Position numbers and translations under genes: made by a program | The notes under the pieces: generated by a model | The model's database searches: none | Seen by the model: only the letters and a program-made list of their open reading frames with translations | What the model was told of the DNA's origin: nothing | Source of the DNA: a virus | Reading direction: 5' to 3' (one strand) | IMG/VR virus record: IMGVR_UViG_3300033153_004573 | Coordinates: 1 to 22,630 of that record | Length of the DNA: 22,630 bases | Shown here: one piece after another, positions 1 to 6,775 of the stretch | How positions within the stretch are numbered: the stretch's first letter is position 1 | How the letters are laid out: the number at the start of each line of letters is the position of its first letter

Positions 1-72
1 ACAGCAAAGGATGGTTTTGAGGTATTGATTGAGAGAATAGAAAATAAAATTAAAAAATCAGAACAAAGATGA
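1..72 (+). CDS. 3' end of an unidentified gene (partial)
   Basis: An open frame enters from the left edge and ends at TGA 70-72, giving 23 visible residues, mostly charged (Lys, Glu, Arg) and probably helical. The stop overlaps the next start as ATGA, the same coupling used by the following genes, which supports it being the real end of a translated gene. The visible part is too short to suggest a family. Confidence 0.6.
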   Translation, partial: TAKDGFEVLIERIENKIKKSEQR

Positions 73-572
73 GTGAAAAAATTAGTAAAGAAGAAATAGA
101 AGAAATGAAAAAGATGTGTAATGATTTGGACTTATTTGCTGAGATTATATTAGATGATCCTTATCATTATGCAATTATCTTAAAAGGTTATTATGAATTA
201 TTAATCAAGGAGAATGAAGAAAATAAGCGTTCAGTACTTGATATAATAGATCTTCATGCTGTTGAAAATGCAGCAGATATTAATGAGTTAACAGGTTCTG
301 TGTATATGAGTGATGATTGTTTACAGAGTGAAGAAGATAGATTTTATTTTTATTGTGGCCCAGAAAAATCCTTTCATGGTTTATGTAGTCATATAACCAT
401 CAATGATTATCTAGAATCTTTATGTGCTATCTTAGAATATGATATTAGAGTGGATGAAGGAACAAATTGGCATTCAATTGGGGTTAAATCTACCACAGAT
501 GGCCTAGAAAGATACAAAATAATAAAAGAAGCCATTGAGCAAGAGGGCATAAAAGTTTATCAAAAACAATGA
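69..572 (+). CDS. Hypothetical protein, 167 aa, acidic
   Basis: The 167-residue product is acidic and has no signal peptide or membrane segment. The first 20 residues are a charged helix rich in Glu and Lys. A central part (about residues 85-110) contains aromatic and Cys/His residues (FYFYCGPEK, then GLCSHIT), but these do not form an obvious zinc site. The family was not recognised. The gene overlaps its upstream neighbour by ATGA and its downstream neighbour the same way (569-572), so it belongs to a translationally coupled run of small genes. These are probably early accessory phage genes, judged only by size and packing. Confidence 0.75.
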   Translation: MSEKISKEEIEEMKKMCNDLDLFAEIILDDPYHYAIILKGYYELLIKENEENKRSVLDIIDLHAVENAADINELTGSVYMSDDCLQSEEDRFYFYCGPEKSFHGLCSHITINDYLESLCAILEYDIRVDEGTNWHSIGVKSTTDGLERYKIIKEAIEQEGIKVYQKQ

Positions 573-730
573 GCTGGAAACAAGAAACTAGAATGTATTT
601 AGCAGAAAAATTAATGCATTGGGCTTTTATTATTGCCCCATATAATTATGAAGGATTAAGATTGAAATTACATATTGGAGAATATGCTGAAAGAATGAAT
701 AAAAAACTAAATCAAAACAAAGATGAGTGA
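569..730 (+). CDS. Small hypothetical protein, 53 aa
   Basis: ATG at 569 overlaps the previous TGA as ATGA, and the frame runs to TGA 728-730. The product has 53 residues, with a short hydrophobic stretch around residues 18-24 (WAFIIAP) flanked by charged helices. That stretch is too short for a confident membrane span. The gene is kept because it fills exactly the gap between two coupled genes and overlaps the next start at 723 by eight bases. The family was not recognised. Confidence 0.6.
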   Translation: MSWKQETRMYLAEKLMHWAFIIAPYNYEGLRLKLHIGEYAERMNKKLNQNKDE

Positions 731-866
731 AGGAAATTGTTTTATATGTAAGAAAGAATTAAGCAGTGAAGAAGAAAAAATTAATAACAAGCACTATGTT
801 TTACATTATCCATTTCACGTAGATAAATGTGAGGATTGTGCAAATAAAACAGCAAAATTAAGATGA
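723..866 (+). CDS. Small zinc-finger-like protein, 47 aa
   Basis: The frame from ATG 723 to TGA 864-866 encodes 47 residues with two CxxC knuckles: Cys6-x2-Cys9 (NCFICK) and Cys36-x2-Cys39 (KCEDCA). Between them are histidines (HYVLHYPFH). The spacing of the Cys pairs is that of a treble-clef or zinc-ribbon style structural zinc site. The start is embedded in the end of the previous gene, and the stop overlaps the next start as ATGA. Many phage proteins of this size bind zinc and act on host proteins or nucleic acids, but nothing in the sequence identifies the target. Confidence 0.65.
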   Translation: MSEGNCFICKKELSSEEEKINNKHYVLHYPFHVDKCEDCANKTAKLR

Positions 867-1096
867 GAAAAATAATTAATATATTCATCCCTTATGGGGT
901 AGAGATACTAATGCTCTCTTTTGTAATTAATGTATTAGAAACAGCATATTTTGGATGGACTATGCAAGCAACATGTAGAGCTGAAGAGATATGGGATGTA
1001 GGTTGTGCATTTGGTTATTTATTTGGGTTTGCCTTATTAACCATAGATATACATGACAGTATACTAAATATGAAAGAAAATAATAATGAAGGATAA
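863..1096 (+). CDS. Small membrane protein, 77 aa
   Basis: The product has two hydrophobic segments: about residues 4-26 (IINIFIPYGVEILMLSFVI) and about residues 47-64 (GCAFGYLFGFALLTIDIH). They are joined by a short loop containing Cys38 and Glu/Asp residues. The C-terminal tail is charged (MKENNNEG). This is the pattern of a two-helix inner-membrane protein. There is no lysis-gene context here, so a holin role is not supported. The gene overlaps its upstream neighbour by ATGA and the next gene by 11 bases. Confidence 0.65.
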   Translation: MRKIINIFIPYGVEILMLSFVINVLETAYFGWTMQATCRAEEIWDVGCAFGYLFGFALLTIDIHDSILNMKENNNEG

Positions 1097-1466
1097 TATA
1101 AATATCAACCTCATTAAGAAGGATGATAAGTTGGAATTTTCAAAAGTCCAAAGGAAACAATATAATAAATTTATAGATAATATTCCTGATGGTGCTAAGG
1201 TAGAAATGTTTATAAGTGTTTCCAGTGATAAGGGAAGCAACGCACAGTTAGCCAGGACCCATGCTATGATTAGAGAACTGGCTTCTACATTAGGCTATAC
1301 ATTTGAGGAAGTAAAACTTCTTGCTAAAAGAAAAGCTGGGTTATGTATTGTAAAGAATGGGACTGAGTATTGTAAATCTTTTGCTGATTGTGACAGAGAA
1401 GAGCTTAATCTTGTGATACAAGCTATAAATGCAATGGGGGATTATACTAATACTAATTTAAGATGA
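1086..1466 (+). CDS. Possible NinB-like recombination protein, 126 aa
   Basis: The middle of the 126-residue protein (about residues 40-85) has the run SDKGSNAQLARTHAMIRELA followed by a helix that reads GYTFEEVKLLAKRKAG. The C-terminal part has SFADCDREELNLVIQAI. This order resembles the NinB/Orf-type phage recombination mediators, which have an N-terminal strand region, an (S/L)xxQN(R/A)xxHaxire helix, and a C-terminal S-x-(L/E)-x-E-hhh helix. In lambda these proteins bind single-stranded DNA and help recombinase loading. The match is by eye and weak. The gene overlaps the membrane-protein gene at its start and converges on the minus-strand gene, sharing nine bases (1458-1466). Confidence 0.55.
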   Translation: MKDNININLIKKDDKLEFSKVQRKQYNKFIDNIPDGAKVEMFISVSSDKGSNAQLARTHAMIRELASTLGYTFEEVKLLAKRKAGLCIVKNGTEYCKSFADCDREELNLVIQAINAMGDYTNTNLR

Positions 1467-1943
1467 CATTTTTGTAGCAAATTTTTCTGCCATCTTAAGT
1501 AATTCTTCATTATATTTTTCTGGATCATCTTTACTAAATGCATCTAATACAGGATTTAATTCTTTTGGATCCATAGGATCTGATTCTATCATAAGATCCT
1601 GTTCAAAACAAGACGCCTTTATATTAGTTATTAAAGAAGTAACAGTGTAGATGTCATTTTCAAGCTGAGTTAGTGGAGGAAAATCTTCAGGTTTAAATTC
1701 TCTATCTTTTTCTTCTTTTTCTAACTCTTTACTGTAATTCATAACTCTTTTATCAATCTTTTTATATGCTTCTGCTAACACATGAGGATCTATATTGTGT
1801 AATAGACTTAATAGTAAAGTTTGCAATAAACTTATAAAGCCTGTATCTAATTCAACATTAACTTTAGCATTTATTTTAGGAACGTATATTTTCTTAGGAT
1901 TTAACGTTTCTAATACCTGATCTAATGTTTTCTTTTTGGTCAT
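1458..1943 (-). CDS. Hypothetical protein, 161 aa, minus strand
   Basis: This is the only long gene on the minus strand. The product starts with a Lys-rich stretch (MTKKKTLDQVL). It has a hydrophobic helix around residues 38-50 (LLQTLLLSLLHNI), a highly charged helix around residues 65-85 and an acidic Pro-rich segment after it. It has no helix-turn-helix or catalytic motif I can recognise. The gene converges on and overlaps the end of the NinB-like gene and diverges from the UDG gene. Its orientation marks it as separately transcribed, either a regulatory gene or a small insertion (moron). Function is unknown. Confidence 0.7.
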   Translation of the reverse strand: MTKKKTLDQVLETLNPKKIYVPKINAKVNVELDTGFISLLQTLLLSLLHNIDPHVLAEAYKKIDKRVMNYSKELEKEEKDREFKPEDFPPLTQLENDIYTVTSLITNIKASCFEQDLMIESDPMDPKELNPVLDAFSKDDPEKYNEELLKMAEKFATKMSS

Positions 1944-2046
1944 TGGATTTTATTTTAAATACTTTTTTTTGGTTATTTGTTAATCTGATTAAATCTGGCT
2001 TCTTAAGAATCTTTTCTAAATCAAATTGTATTAACGGATATAGCAT
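1894..2046 (-). CDS. Possible small leader ORF, 50 aa, minus strand
   Basis: An ATG on the minus strand at 2046 opens a 50-codon frame ending at 1894. It overlaps the start of the 161-aa gene in a different frame. The product begins MLYPLIQFDLEKILKK and is Lys-rich. The start lies only five bases downstream of a TAnnTTTG box, which would make it a nearly leaderless first ORF on this transcript. It could be a coupled leader gene or chance; the only support is position and the absence of stops. Confidence 0.3.
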   Translation of the reverse strand: MLYPLIQFDLEKILKKPDLIRLTNNQKKVFKIKSNDQKENIRSGIRNVKS

Positions 2047-2050
2047 AATG

Positions 2051-2058
2051 CAAATATA
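2051..2058 (-). promoter_or_regulatory. Bacteroidota-type -7 box candidate (minus strand)
   Basis: On the minus strand these bases read TATATTTG, a full match to the Bacteroidota -7 consensus TAnnTTTG. It sits in the 127-base gap between the divergent genes starting at 1943 (-) and 2071 (+), correctly oriented to transcribe the minus-strand gene. I see no convincing TTTG -33 element 19-21 bases upstream, so the call rests on the -7 box and position alone. Confidence 0.35.
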
Positions 2059-2070
2059 ATAAATTAATTT

Positions 2071-2757
2071 ATGAATATTGAGATAAATAACATAAGATCA
2101 AAACTTATTGAACGTTTAGAGAGAGGAGGATGGTATAAACCACTTAAGTTTTTCATGAACAGTTCTGAATTTGATGAACTTATTATAAGTTTACGTAAGG
2201 AAGTTGAAAAAGGTTATAGGTTTACTCCACCATTGAAGTATGTCTTTAACGCATTTGAATCAACACCATATGATGAGACTAAAGTGGTTATAATTGGACA
2301 AGATCCTTATCCGCAACTTAATACTGCTGATGGGATAGCATTCAGTTGTAGTATCAAAAATAAACCTGAAAAATCATTACAGTATATATTTAAAGCATTA
2401 AATGGGACTCAATGGGACAGCTTTGACCCGGATTTAACTAGATGGTGCAAACAAGGTGTATTACCAATAAACACTGCATTAACTACACAGATTGGTAATG
2501 TTGGTTCTCATTATAAACTGTGGAAACCATTTACTACTCAGCTGTTAGATCACATTAATCATAGCGTTTCTCCTATATTTATCTTAATGGGTAAAAAAGC
2601 AGAAGAGTGGGAACCGTTGATTGATAAATGTAAAAGATTTAAAGTTCCACACCCAGCATCAGCTGCATATAAAGGTGGAGTTTGGGATGATAAAAATGTA
2701 TTTACTAAGGTAAACGAAGAACTAAAAAAGCAAGGAAAACCAGAGGTAATCTGGTAA
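2071..2757 (+). CDS. ung: Uracil-DNA glycosylase, family 1-like
   Basis: The enzyme removes uracil from DNA by cleaving the glycosidic bond. The 228-residue length is normal for family 1 UDG. The water-activating motif is GQDPYP at residues 76-81, with the catalytic Asp at 78, followed by ADGIAFS. The uracil-recognition Asn is at 134 (LPINTALT), and the catalytic His-Pro motif is HPASAAYKGG from residue 194. Two positions differ from the textbook enzyme. The sixth residue of motif 1 is Pro instead of His, and the intercalation loop HPSPLS has become HPASAA, without the usual Leu. The gene opens the rightward replication block after a divergent gap. UDGs are frequent in phages of Bacteroidota. 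Confidence 0.9.
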   Translation: MNIEINNIRSKLIERLERGGWYKPLKFFMNSSEFDELIISLRKEVEKGYRFTPPLKYVFNAFESTPYDETKVVIIGQDPYPQLNTADGIAFSCSIKNKPEKSLQYIFKALNGTQWDSFDPDLTRWCKQGVLPINTALTTQIGNVGSHYKLWKPFTTQLLDHINHSVSPIFILMGKKAEEWEPLIDKCKRFKVPHPASAAYKGGVWDDKNVFTKVNEELKKQGKPEVIW

Positions 2758-2793
2758 AAAATTCATATATTTGTTAATACTTAAAACCAACAT

Positions 2794-3306
2794 ATGTTCA
2801 AGAATAATTTATTGGAAATGACCAATGATATTCAAAAATTCATAAAGAAATTTGAATATAAATATGGTCTTTCTGTTCACGTAAAAATAGGTACAAAGAA
2901 GAGTGATGTTAGTTATAGTAACAATTCTTTAAGGGCCATTGAGAGTGCTGTTATTTCAAAATTGCATGAAGACTATCCGGCATTCTCCCATATAAAATCA
3001 TTTAAAGAAAGACAAAGAACTACCAGGTTTCTGAGATATTCTCAAGCTTTTCAACATATTGCTTTTAAAAGTGGTTTCAGTAAAACAAGTATTGCTAGAT
3101 ACATTAAACGTACTCATGCAACCAGTATAAATGCAATTAATCAAGCAGAAAATTATTTATTCTGCAATCATCCAAAGTTTACAGATGTATATTTTTGGTC
3201 ATTATTAAAACTAAACTCTAAAGACAAAAATCATGTGGGAACTATTTCAGAAAATGCTAAAGGACAAGATAACACCAAACCAATGTCTGTTATTACTAGG
3301 GATTAG
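2794..3306 (+). CDS. DnaA domain IV-like DNA-binding protein (possible replication initiator)
   Basis: The part from residue 71 to 123 resembles the DNA-binding domain IV of DnaA. A basic helix (KERQRTTRFLRYSQAFQHIA) is followed by a helix-turn-helix reading FSKTSIARYIKRTHATSINA, which parallels the DnaA run that ends GRDHTTVLHA. There is no AAA+ domain in the 170 residues, so this is a stand-alone DnaA-like DNA binder. Such proteins occur in Bacteroidota phages and are candidates for origin recognition. The last 25 residues overlap the next gene in another frame for 74 bases and look unlike a folded domain, so the true C-terminus may be shorter or the two frames may be functionally linked. 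The gene lies just before loader-like and helicase genes. Confidence 0.6.
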   Translation: MFKNNLLEMTNDIQKFIKKFEYKYGLSVHVKIGTKKSDVSYSNNSLRAIESAVISKLHEDYPAFSHIKSFKERQRTTRFLRYSQAFQHIAFKSGFSKTSIARYIKRTHATSINAINQAENYLFCNHPKFTDVYFWSLLKLNSKDKNHVGTISENAKGQDNTKPMSVITRD

Positions 3307-3829
3307 AAATAAAACTTCTGTTGGAGGACATATTAATACACACCTGGAACTTAAATCATTACTTAGTAGTGATTATCTAGAAACAAAGGGAAAAGATATT
3401 AAAATAACTCCAAAAGGTAGAGCTTTAATGGTAAAGTATGATAATTACTTTGCAATTAACAAAAAGAGAACTACTCAACAATTACTAGGGAAAGAAGGGG
3501 CCATCAATGTAAAAGATTATCGTGAGATATTCCCACCAAGTAAGCTACCATCAGGTGTTCCAGCTAGAAATAATGTAAAAATACTAACTGAGAACTTTAG
3601 ATGGTTTTTTTCTGAATATGATTATTCATGGGAAGAAATTATTAAAGCAACTAAGATGTATGTAAATGAATTCAGAGACAAACAATATTTATATATGCAG
3701 AATAGTCAATATTTTATCTCAAAGCAGGATAAGCATAAGGTAAAAACATCAAAACTTGCTGATTATTGTGATATGATACGTGAGGGAGTGACAACTGAAG
3801 ATGATCATTTTAAAGAGAGAGTAGTATGA
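3233..3829 (+). CDS. Winged-helix replication protein, possible helicase loader
   Basis: The N-terminal 70 residues read as a winged helix: ITPNQCLLLLGI, then NTHLELKSLLSSDYLE, then a basic wing KDIKITPKGRALM. The C-terminal half has a helical region (WFFSEYDYSWEEIIKATKMY) followed by an aromatic Gln/Tyr stretch (QYLYMQNSQYFI) and KTSKLADYCD. This is the layout of phage replisome organisers of the DnaD/helicase-loader type, where the C-terminal part contacts helicase or DNA. The stop overlaps the helicase ATG (3826-3829), which agrees with a partner role. ATG 3254 is an alternative start that would shorten the overlap with the DnaA-like gene. The functional call is inference. Confidence 0.65.
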   Translation: MWELFQKMLKDKITPNQCLLLLGIRNKTSVGGHINTHLELKSLLSSDYLETKGKDIKITPKGRALMVKYDNYFAINKKRTTQQLLGKEGAINVKDYREIFPPSKLPSGVPARNNVKILTENFRWFFSEYDYSWEEIIKATKMYVNEFRDKQYLYMQNSQYFISKQDKHKVKTSKLADYCDMIREGVTTEDDHFKERVV

Positions 3830-4775
3830 GTAAGGTTTCAAAACATTGGGACAGTCAACATACTTCTTTTAGTCAAGCCCTAAAATATATGCTAGATAGG
3901 CAAACCGGGGTAGAGAAATCTATATATACTCCATGGCCTAAGTTTAATGATGCAGGAACAGATGGACTAGAATGGAATACTCTCACTGTAATTGGAGGCA
4001 GACCTGGTTCAGGTAAGACATTGATTAAAGATCAAATAGTTAGAGAATCATTTGGATTGAACCCAGAAGAGAAGTTTAGAGTACTGCAATTTCAATTTGA
4101 AATGGTAGGAAGGACTTCTGCAATAAGGGAGTTTAGCAGTTTAACTGGTAAAACTTATAAAGAACTTTGTAGTGCAGGATCTGTACTAACAGCTGATGTA
4201 TTTAATAAATGTCATGAATATGCAAAAGAGAGAGTAGGTCATCCTATAGATAATATTGAGAGACCCCTAACTGTAAACCAAATGAGAGAGCAGGTTGATA
4301 TGTATATGAATGAGAACAAAGGTGAGAACACCATTATAACACTTGATCATACTATATTAGTCAAGAGAGCTCCGTATCAAAATAACAGATTAGATATGTT
4401 ATTTGAATTAGGTGAGTTCTTTACTCAAGTTAAAAGAGATGTTTAATTATTGCATTATCACAGTTAAATAGAAATATAGATAATCCGGATAGAGCTACAG
4501 ATGGTAAATATGGGAACTATGTACTTGAATCAGATATATTTGGAGCTGATGCAATGTTACAACATGCTGATATGCTTGTTGGTATTAATAGGCCGGCTAA
4601 ACAGAAGATTAGATTTTATGGTCCGGATAGATATATAATTGAAGATGATAGAACTTTAGCATTTCATTTCTTAAAAGCAAGGAATGGTGATGCACGTATG
4701 AGTTTCTTTAAAGCAGAATTTGAAAGAATGGAAATATCAGAAATGGATACTCCAGCACAACAACAAAGAAGATGA
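3826..4775 (+). pseudogene. dnaB: DnaB-type replicative helicase interrupted by a frameshift
   Basis: The first frame (3826-4446, 206 codons) encodes the RecA-fold helicase core: Walker A GGRPGSGKT at residues 58-66, then LQFQFEM and the Walker B strand TIITLDHTI. It stops at TAA 4444-4446 just as the next core motif begins. Reading on from 4443 in the -1 frame gives LIIALSQLNRN, the expected DnaB motif, and continues for 110 residues to TGA at 4773-4775, including the DIFGADAMLQHADM stretch. One extra T in the run at 4442-4444 would restore a 316-residue helicase lacking the usual DnaB N-terminal domain. No other helicase lies in the window, so a sequencing error, an inactive allele or frameshifting are all possible. 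The gene overlaps its neighbours by ATGA on both sides. Confidence 0.85.
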
Positions 4776-5299
4776 TAAGTACAAAAACAAAAAAAATGAC
4801 ACCAGAAGAACGTAAGGAAAAAGTTAAAGAACTTCAAAAAGAACATGACAGTTATTTTAACACTATAAACATGTCAGATTCTGTATATATTCCAAAGATG
4901 GCTTATAGACCAACCGGTAAGGATGAACTATATGTCAGCTTTTTTCCAAGTGAATTGGATAAAGGAAATAATATCTACACAGAATTTGTAAGTATTGATT
5001 ATGAATCTGAAGATCCTAAGAGAACATTGTATCTATGGGAACATAATAAGCACTGGGAAGAAGAATATGAATTAGTTGAAAGCAGTTCAGGTTTTCAAAG
5101 GCATATTATCCCGGTAGGAGAATTAAAGGTTATTAATGATGTTAACTCAAGGAATGCTAATATTCTAGATGAAATTGAAAACGTTCATAAAGAAAAGCTA
5201 AGTACAAGAAATCAATATTCAATTGAAAGTCAAATATTGGTAGAACTTAAAAGAATTGCTAACTCATTAGAAAAACTAACATATAAAAAATTATATTAA
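4772..5299 (+). CDS. Hypothetical protein, 175 aa
   Basis: The product begins with a basic, strongly charged helix (residues 1-27, Lys/Glu-rich) followed by a beta-rich central region (about residues 35-115) with YVSFFP, TEFVSIDYE and TLYLWEH. It ends with a coiled-coil-like helix (ILDEIENVHKEKL and VELKRIANSLEKL). No catalytic motif was recognised. The ATG overlaps the helicase stop as ATGA, and the RecA-like ATPase gene starts five bases after this one ends. That places it in the replication operon, and a role as an accessory DNA-binding or scaffold protein is possible but unproven. Confidence 0.75.
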   Translation: MISTKTKKMTPEERKEKVKELQKEHDSYFNTINMSDSVYIPKMAYRPTGKDELYVSFFPSELDKGNNIYTEFVSIDYESEDPKRTLYLWEHNKHWEEEYELVESSSGFQRHIIPVGELKVINDVNSRNANILDEIENVHKEKLSTRNQYSIESQILVELKRIANSLEKLTYKKLY

Positions 5300-5304
5300 T
5301 AATC

Positions 5305-5985
5305 ATGGCACAATCAATTTTAATTATAGCTGACGCAGGTTCAGGTAAATCTACTTCAATGAGAAAGCTAAATCCTAAAGAAACATTTGTAATAAATGTT
5401 GCAGGAAAAGGTTTACCATTTAAGGGATGGAAAAAGAACTATAAACCAATTAATAAGGAAAATCCTAAAGGAAATATAAGTAATGTTTCTTCTGCAAGTG
5501 GTATTCTTAAAGCTATGAAGCATGTTAATGACAATATGCCTCATATAAAGAATTTAATTGTAGATGATTTTCAATATATGGCAAGTTTTGAATATTTTGA
5601 AAGAGCTCAAGAAAAGGGTTATGACAAGTTCACTGATATTGCTACAAATATAGCAGCTGTTTCCAGAATGCCTAAAGACATGAGAGATGAGCTAAATGTA
5701 TATTATCTAACACACCCAGAAGAAATAAATAGAAATGGCTCAGTATTTATTAAAGCCAAAACTGTTGGGAAAATGATAGATAATTCATTAACTTTGGAAG
5801 GACTTTTCACCATTGTTCTCTTTGGTAAGGTCATCAAACAAGATGATGGAACTTTCCAGTATGGTTTTGAAACACAAACTGATGGAGACAATTCTTGTAA
5901 ATCACCAATGGGTATGTTTGAAGAAAGATTCATACCTAACTGCTTACAGTATGTCAATGATAAGATTGTGGCATATGAAGAATAA
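5305..5985 (+). CDS. Sak4-like RecA-fold ATPase (single-strand annealing/recombination)
   Basis: The 226-residue protein is a single P-loop domain. Walker A is ADAGSGKST at residues 9-17 and Walker B is NLIVDDFQYM at 83-92. Further on is KTVGKMIDN (152-160), a feature of the phage AAA_24/Sak4 group. Sak4 proteins are minimal RecA-like cores that anneal single strands together with a cognate SSB. Here an SSB-like gene follows directly after 25 bases, matching the known Sak4-SSB pairing. The start is clear, with an A-rich leader and no overlap. The alternative is a generic phage NTP-binding protein of unknown role; the ATPase call itself is secure. Confidence 0.75.
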   Translation: MAQSILIIADAGSGKSTSMRKLNPKETFVINVAGKGLPFKGWKKNYKPINKENPKGNISNVSSASGILKAMKHVNDNMPHIKNLIVDDFQYMASFEYFERAQEKGYDKFTDIATNIAAVSRMPKDMRDELNVYYLTHPEEINRNGSVFIKAKTVGKMIDNSLTLEGLFTIVLFGKVIKQDDGTFQYGFETQTDGDNSCKSPMGMFEERFIPNCLQYVNDKIVAYEE

Positions 5986-6010
5986 TTATTAACTTAAAAA
6001 AAATCAAAAA

Positions 6011-6712
6011 ATGAGTACAACAACCAAAAATAAAGCTATGTTGAATACAAAAGATATGACCGCTGGAAGTGGTAAAGTAAGACCTGTCATGGATCCAGGT
6101 AATCATGTTCTAAGAATTAATGAAATAACTTTTGATAAAACACCATATGATGCGGAAGCATACAATATTGTTTTACATACAGAAACTGAACCTGTAAAAG
6201 GTGAATTTGAAGGATTTTTTATAGATCCATCTGATCAAAAGGGACCAAGATATAAGGGTCAAGTTGGAAGAGTAAGATTTGGTCCATGGCCATATAAAGA
6301 TGCTGAACTTCCAAGTGGAAGAAAAGTTAATTTAATCACTGAAGTTATGAAATCTATGGTTTATCTTTCAGAAGTTTTAGATTGCAGAGAGCAACTAGAT
6401 GCTATTGAGGTAGACACAATTCAAGAATTTATGGTTGAAGTAAATAACTTGCTCACTAAAGAGAATGGTCACACTGAATTCTTTAATGCTTGTGTTGCTG
6501 GGCGTGAATGGGAAAATAAAGATGGTTATATCAATAATGATCTATTTTTACCACGTATGAGCAAAGCTGGTATTCCATTGGAAGCATTAAATAAGGAAAA
6601 TTCAAGGCTTTTAAAGTTTGATAGGGATGAACACATTAAACCTATTAAGAAAAAGAATGATGTAAATTCCTTTGAGCCAAAAGAAACTAATGGTTCAGAT
6701 TTTGAACTATAG
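6011..6712 (+). CDS. Single-stranded DNA-binding-like protein
   Basis: This 233-residue protein has a beta-rich N-terminal region (about residues 20-110) with alternating strands (NHVLRINEITF, AYNIVLHTETE, GRVRFGPWPY) that fits an OB-like fold. It ends with a Lys-rich linker and a short acidic tail, GSDFEL. That tail is reminiscent of the acidic tip by which bacterial SSBs recruit partners. It directly follows the Sak4-like ATPase and is followed by a strong terminator, so it closes this transcription unit. The role in coating single-stranded DNA during replication and annealing is inferred from fold pattern, tail and context; sequence identity to classic SSB is not evident. Confidence 0.65.
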   Translation: MSTTTKNKAMLNTKDMTAGSGKVRPVMDPGNHVLRINEITFDKTPYDAEAYNIVLHTETEPVKGEFEGFFIDPSDQKGPRYKGQVGRVRFGPWPYKDAELPSGRKVNLITEVMKSMVYLSEVLDCREQLDAIEVDTIQEFMVEVNNLLTKENGHTEFFNACVAGREWENKDGYINNDLFLPRMSKAGIPLEALNKENSRLLKFDRDEHIKPIKKKNDVNSFEPKETNGSDFEL

Positions 6713-6733
6713 TAGTTAATAATTAATTTGTTT

Positions 6734-6772
6734 AAAAAGGGGGATTTACATTAAGTTGTAACCCCCTTTTTT
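6734..6772 (+). terminator. Strong intrinsic terminator between SSB and primase
   Basis: A-run plus GGGGG (6734-6743) pairs perfectly with CCCCC plus T-run (6762-6771), and an inner stem TTACA/TGTAA (6746-6750 with 6757-6761) extends it. The loop is six bases, with a two-base bulge at 6744-6745, and six T follow the GC stem (6767-6772). This is a textbook Rho-independent terminator. It ends three bases before the primase ATG at 6776. A near-consensus -7 box (TTAATTTG, 6723-6730) with TTTG at 6701-6704 lies just upstream, so a transcript might start inside the hairpin and escape it. Confidence 0.9.
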
Positions 6773-6775
6773 ATT

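Noticed and set aside
4444-4446. Stop-codon reassignment to explain the broken helicase
   Set aside because: The stop is TAA, another TAA follows in the same frame within 30 bases, and the helicase sequence resumes in a different frame. TAA, TAG and TGA all act as ordinary stops elsewhere in the window.
4431-4450. Classic -1 programmed frameshift heptamer or an intron at the helicase break
   Set aside because: No XXXYYYZ heptamer in the permitted 13-base window, and no inserted sequence between the two halves.
4664-4846. Minus-strand ORF rich in Phe and Cys
   Set aside because: It is antisense to the helicase end and the next gene, with a low-complexity Phe/Cys-rich product; a shadow.
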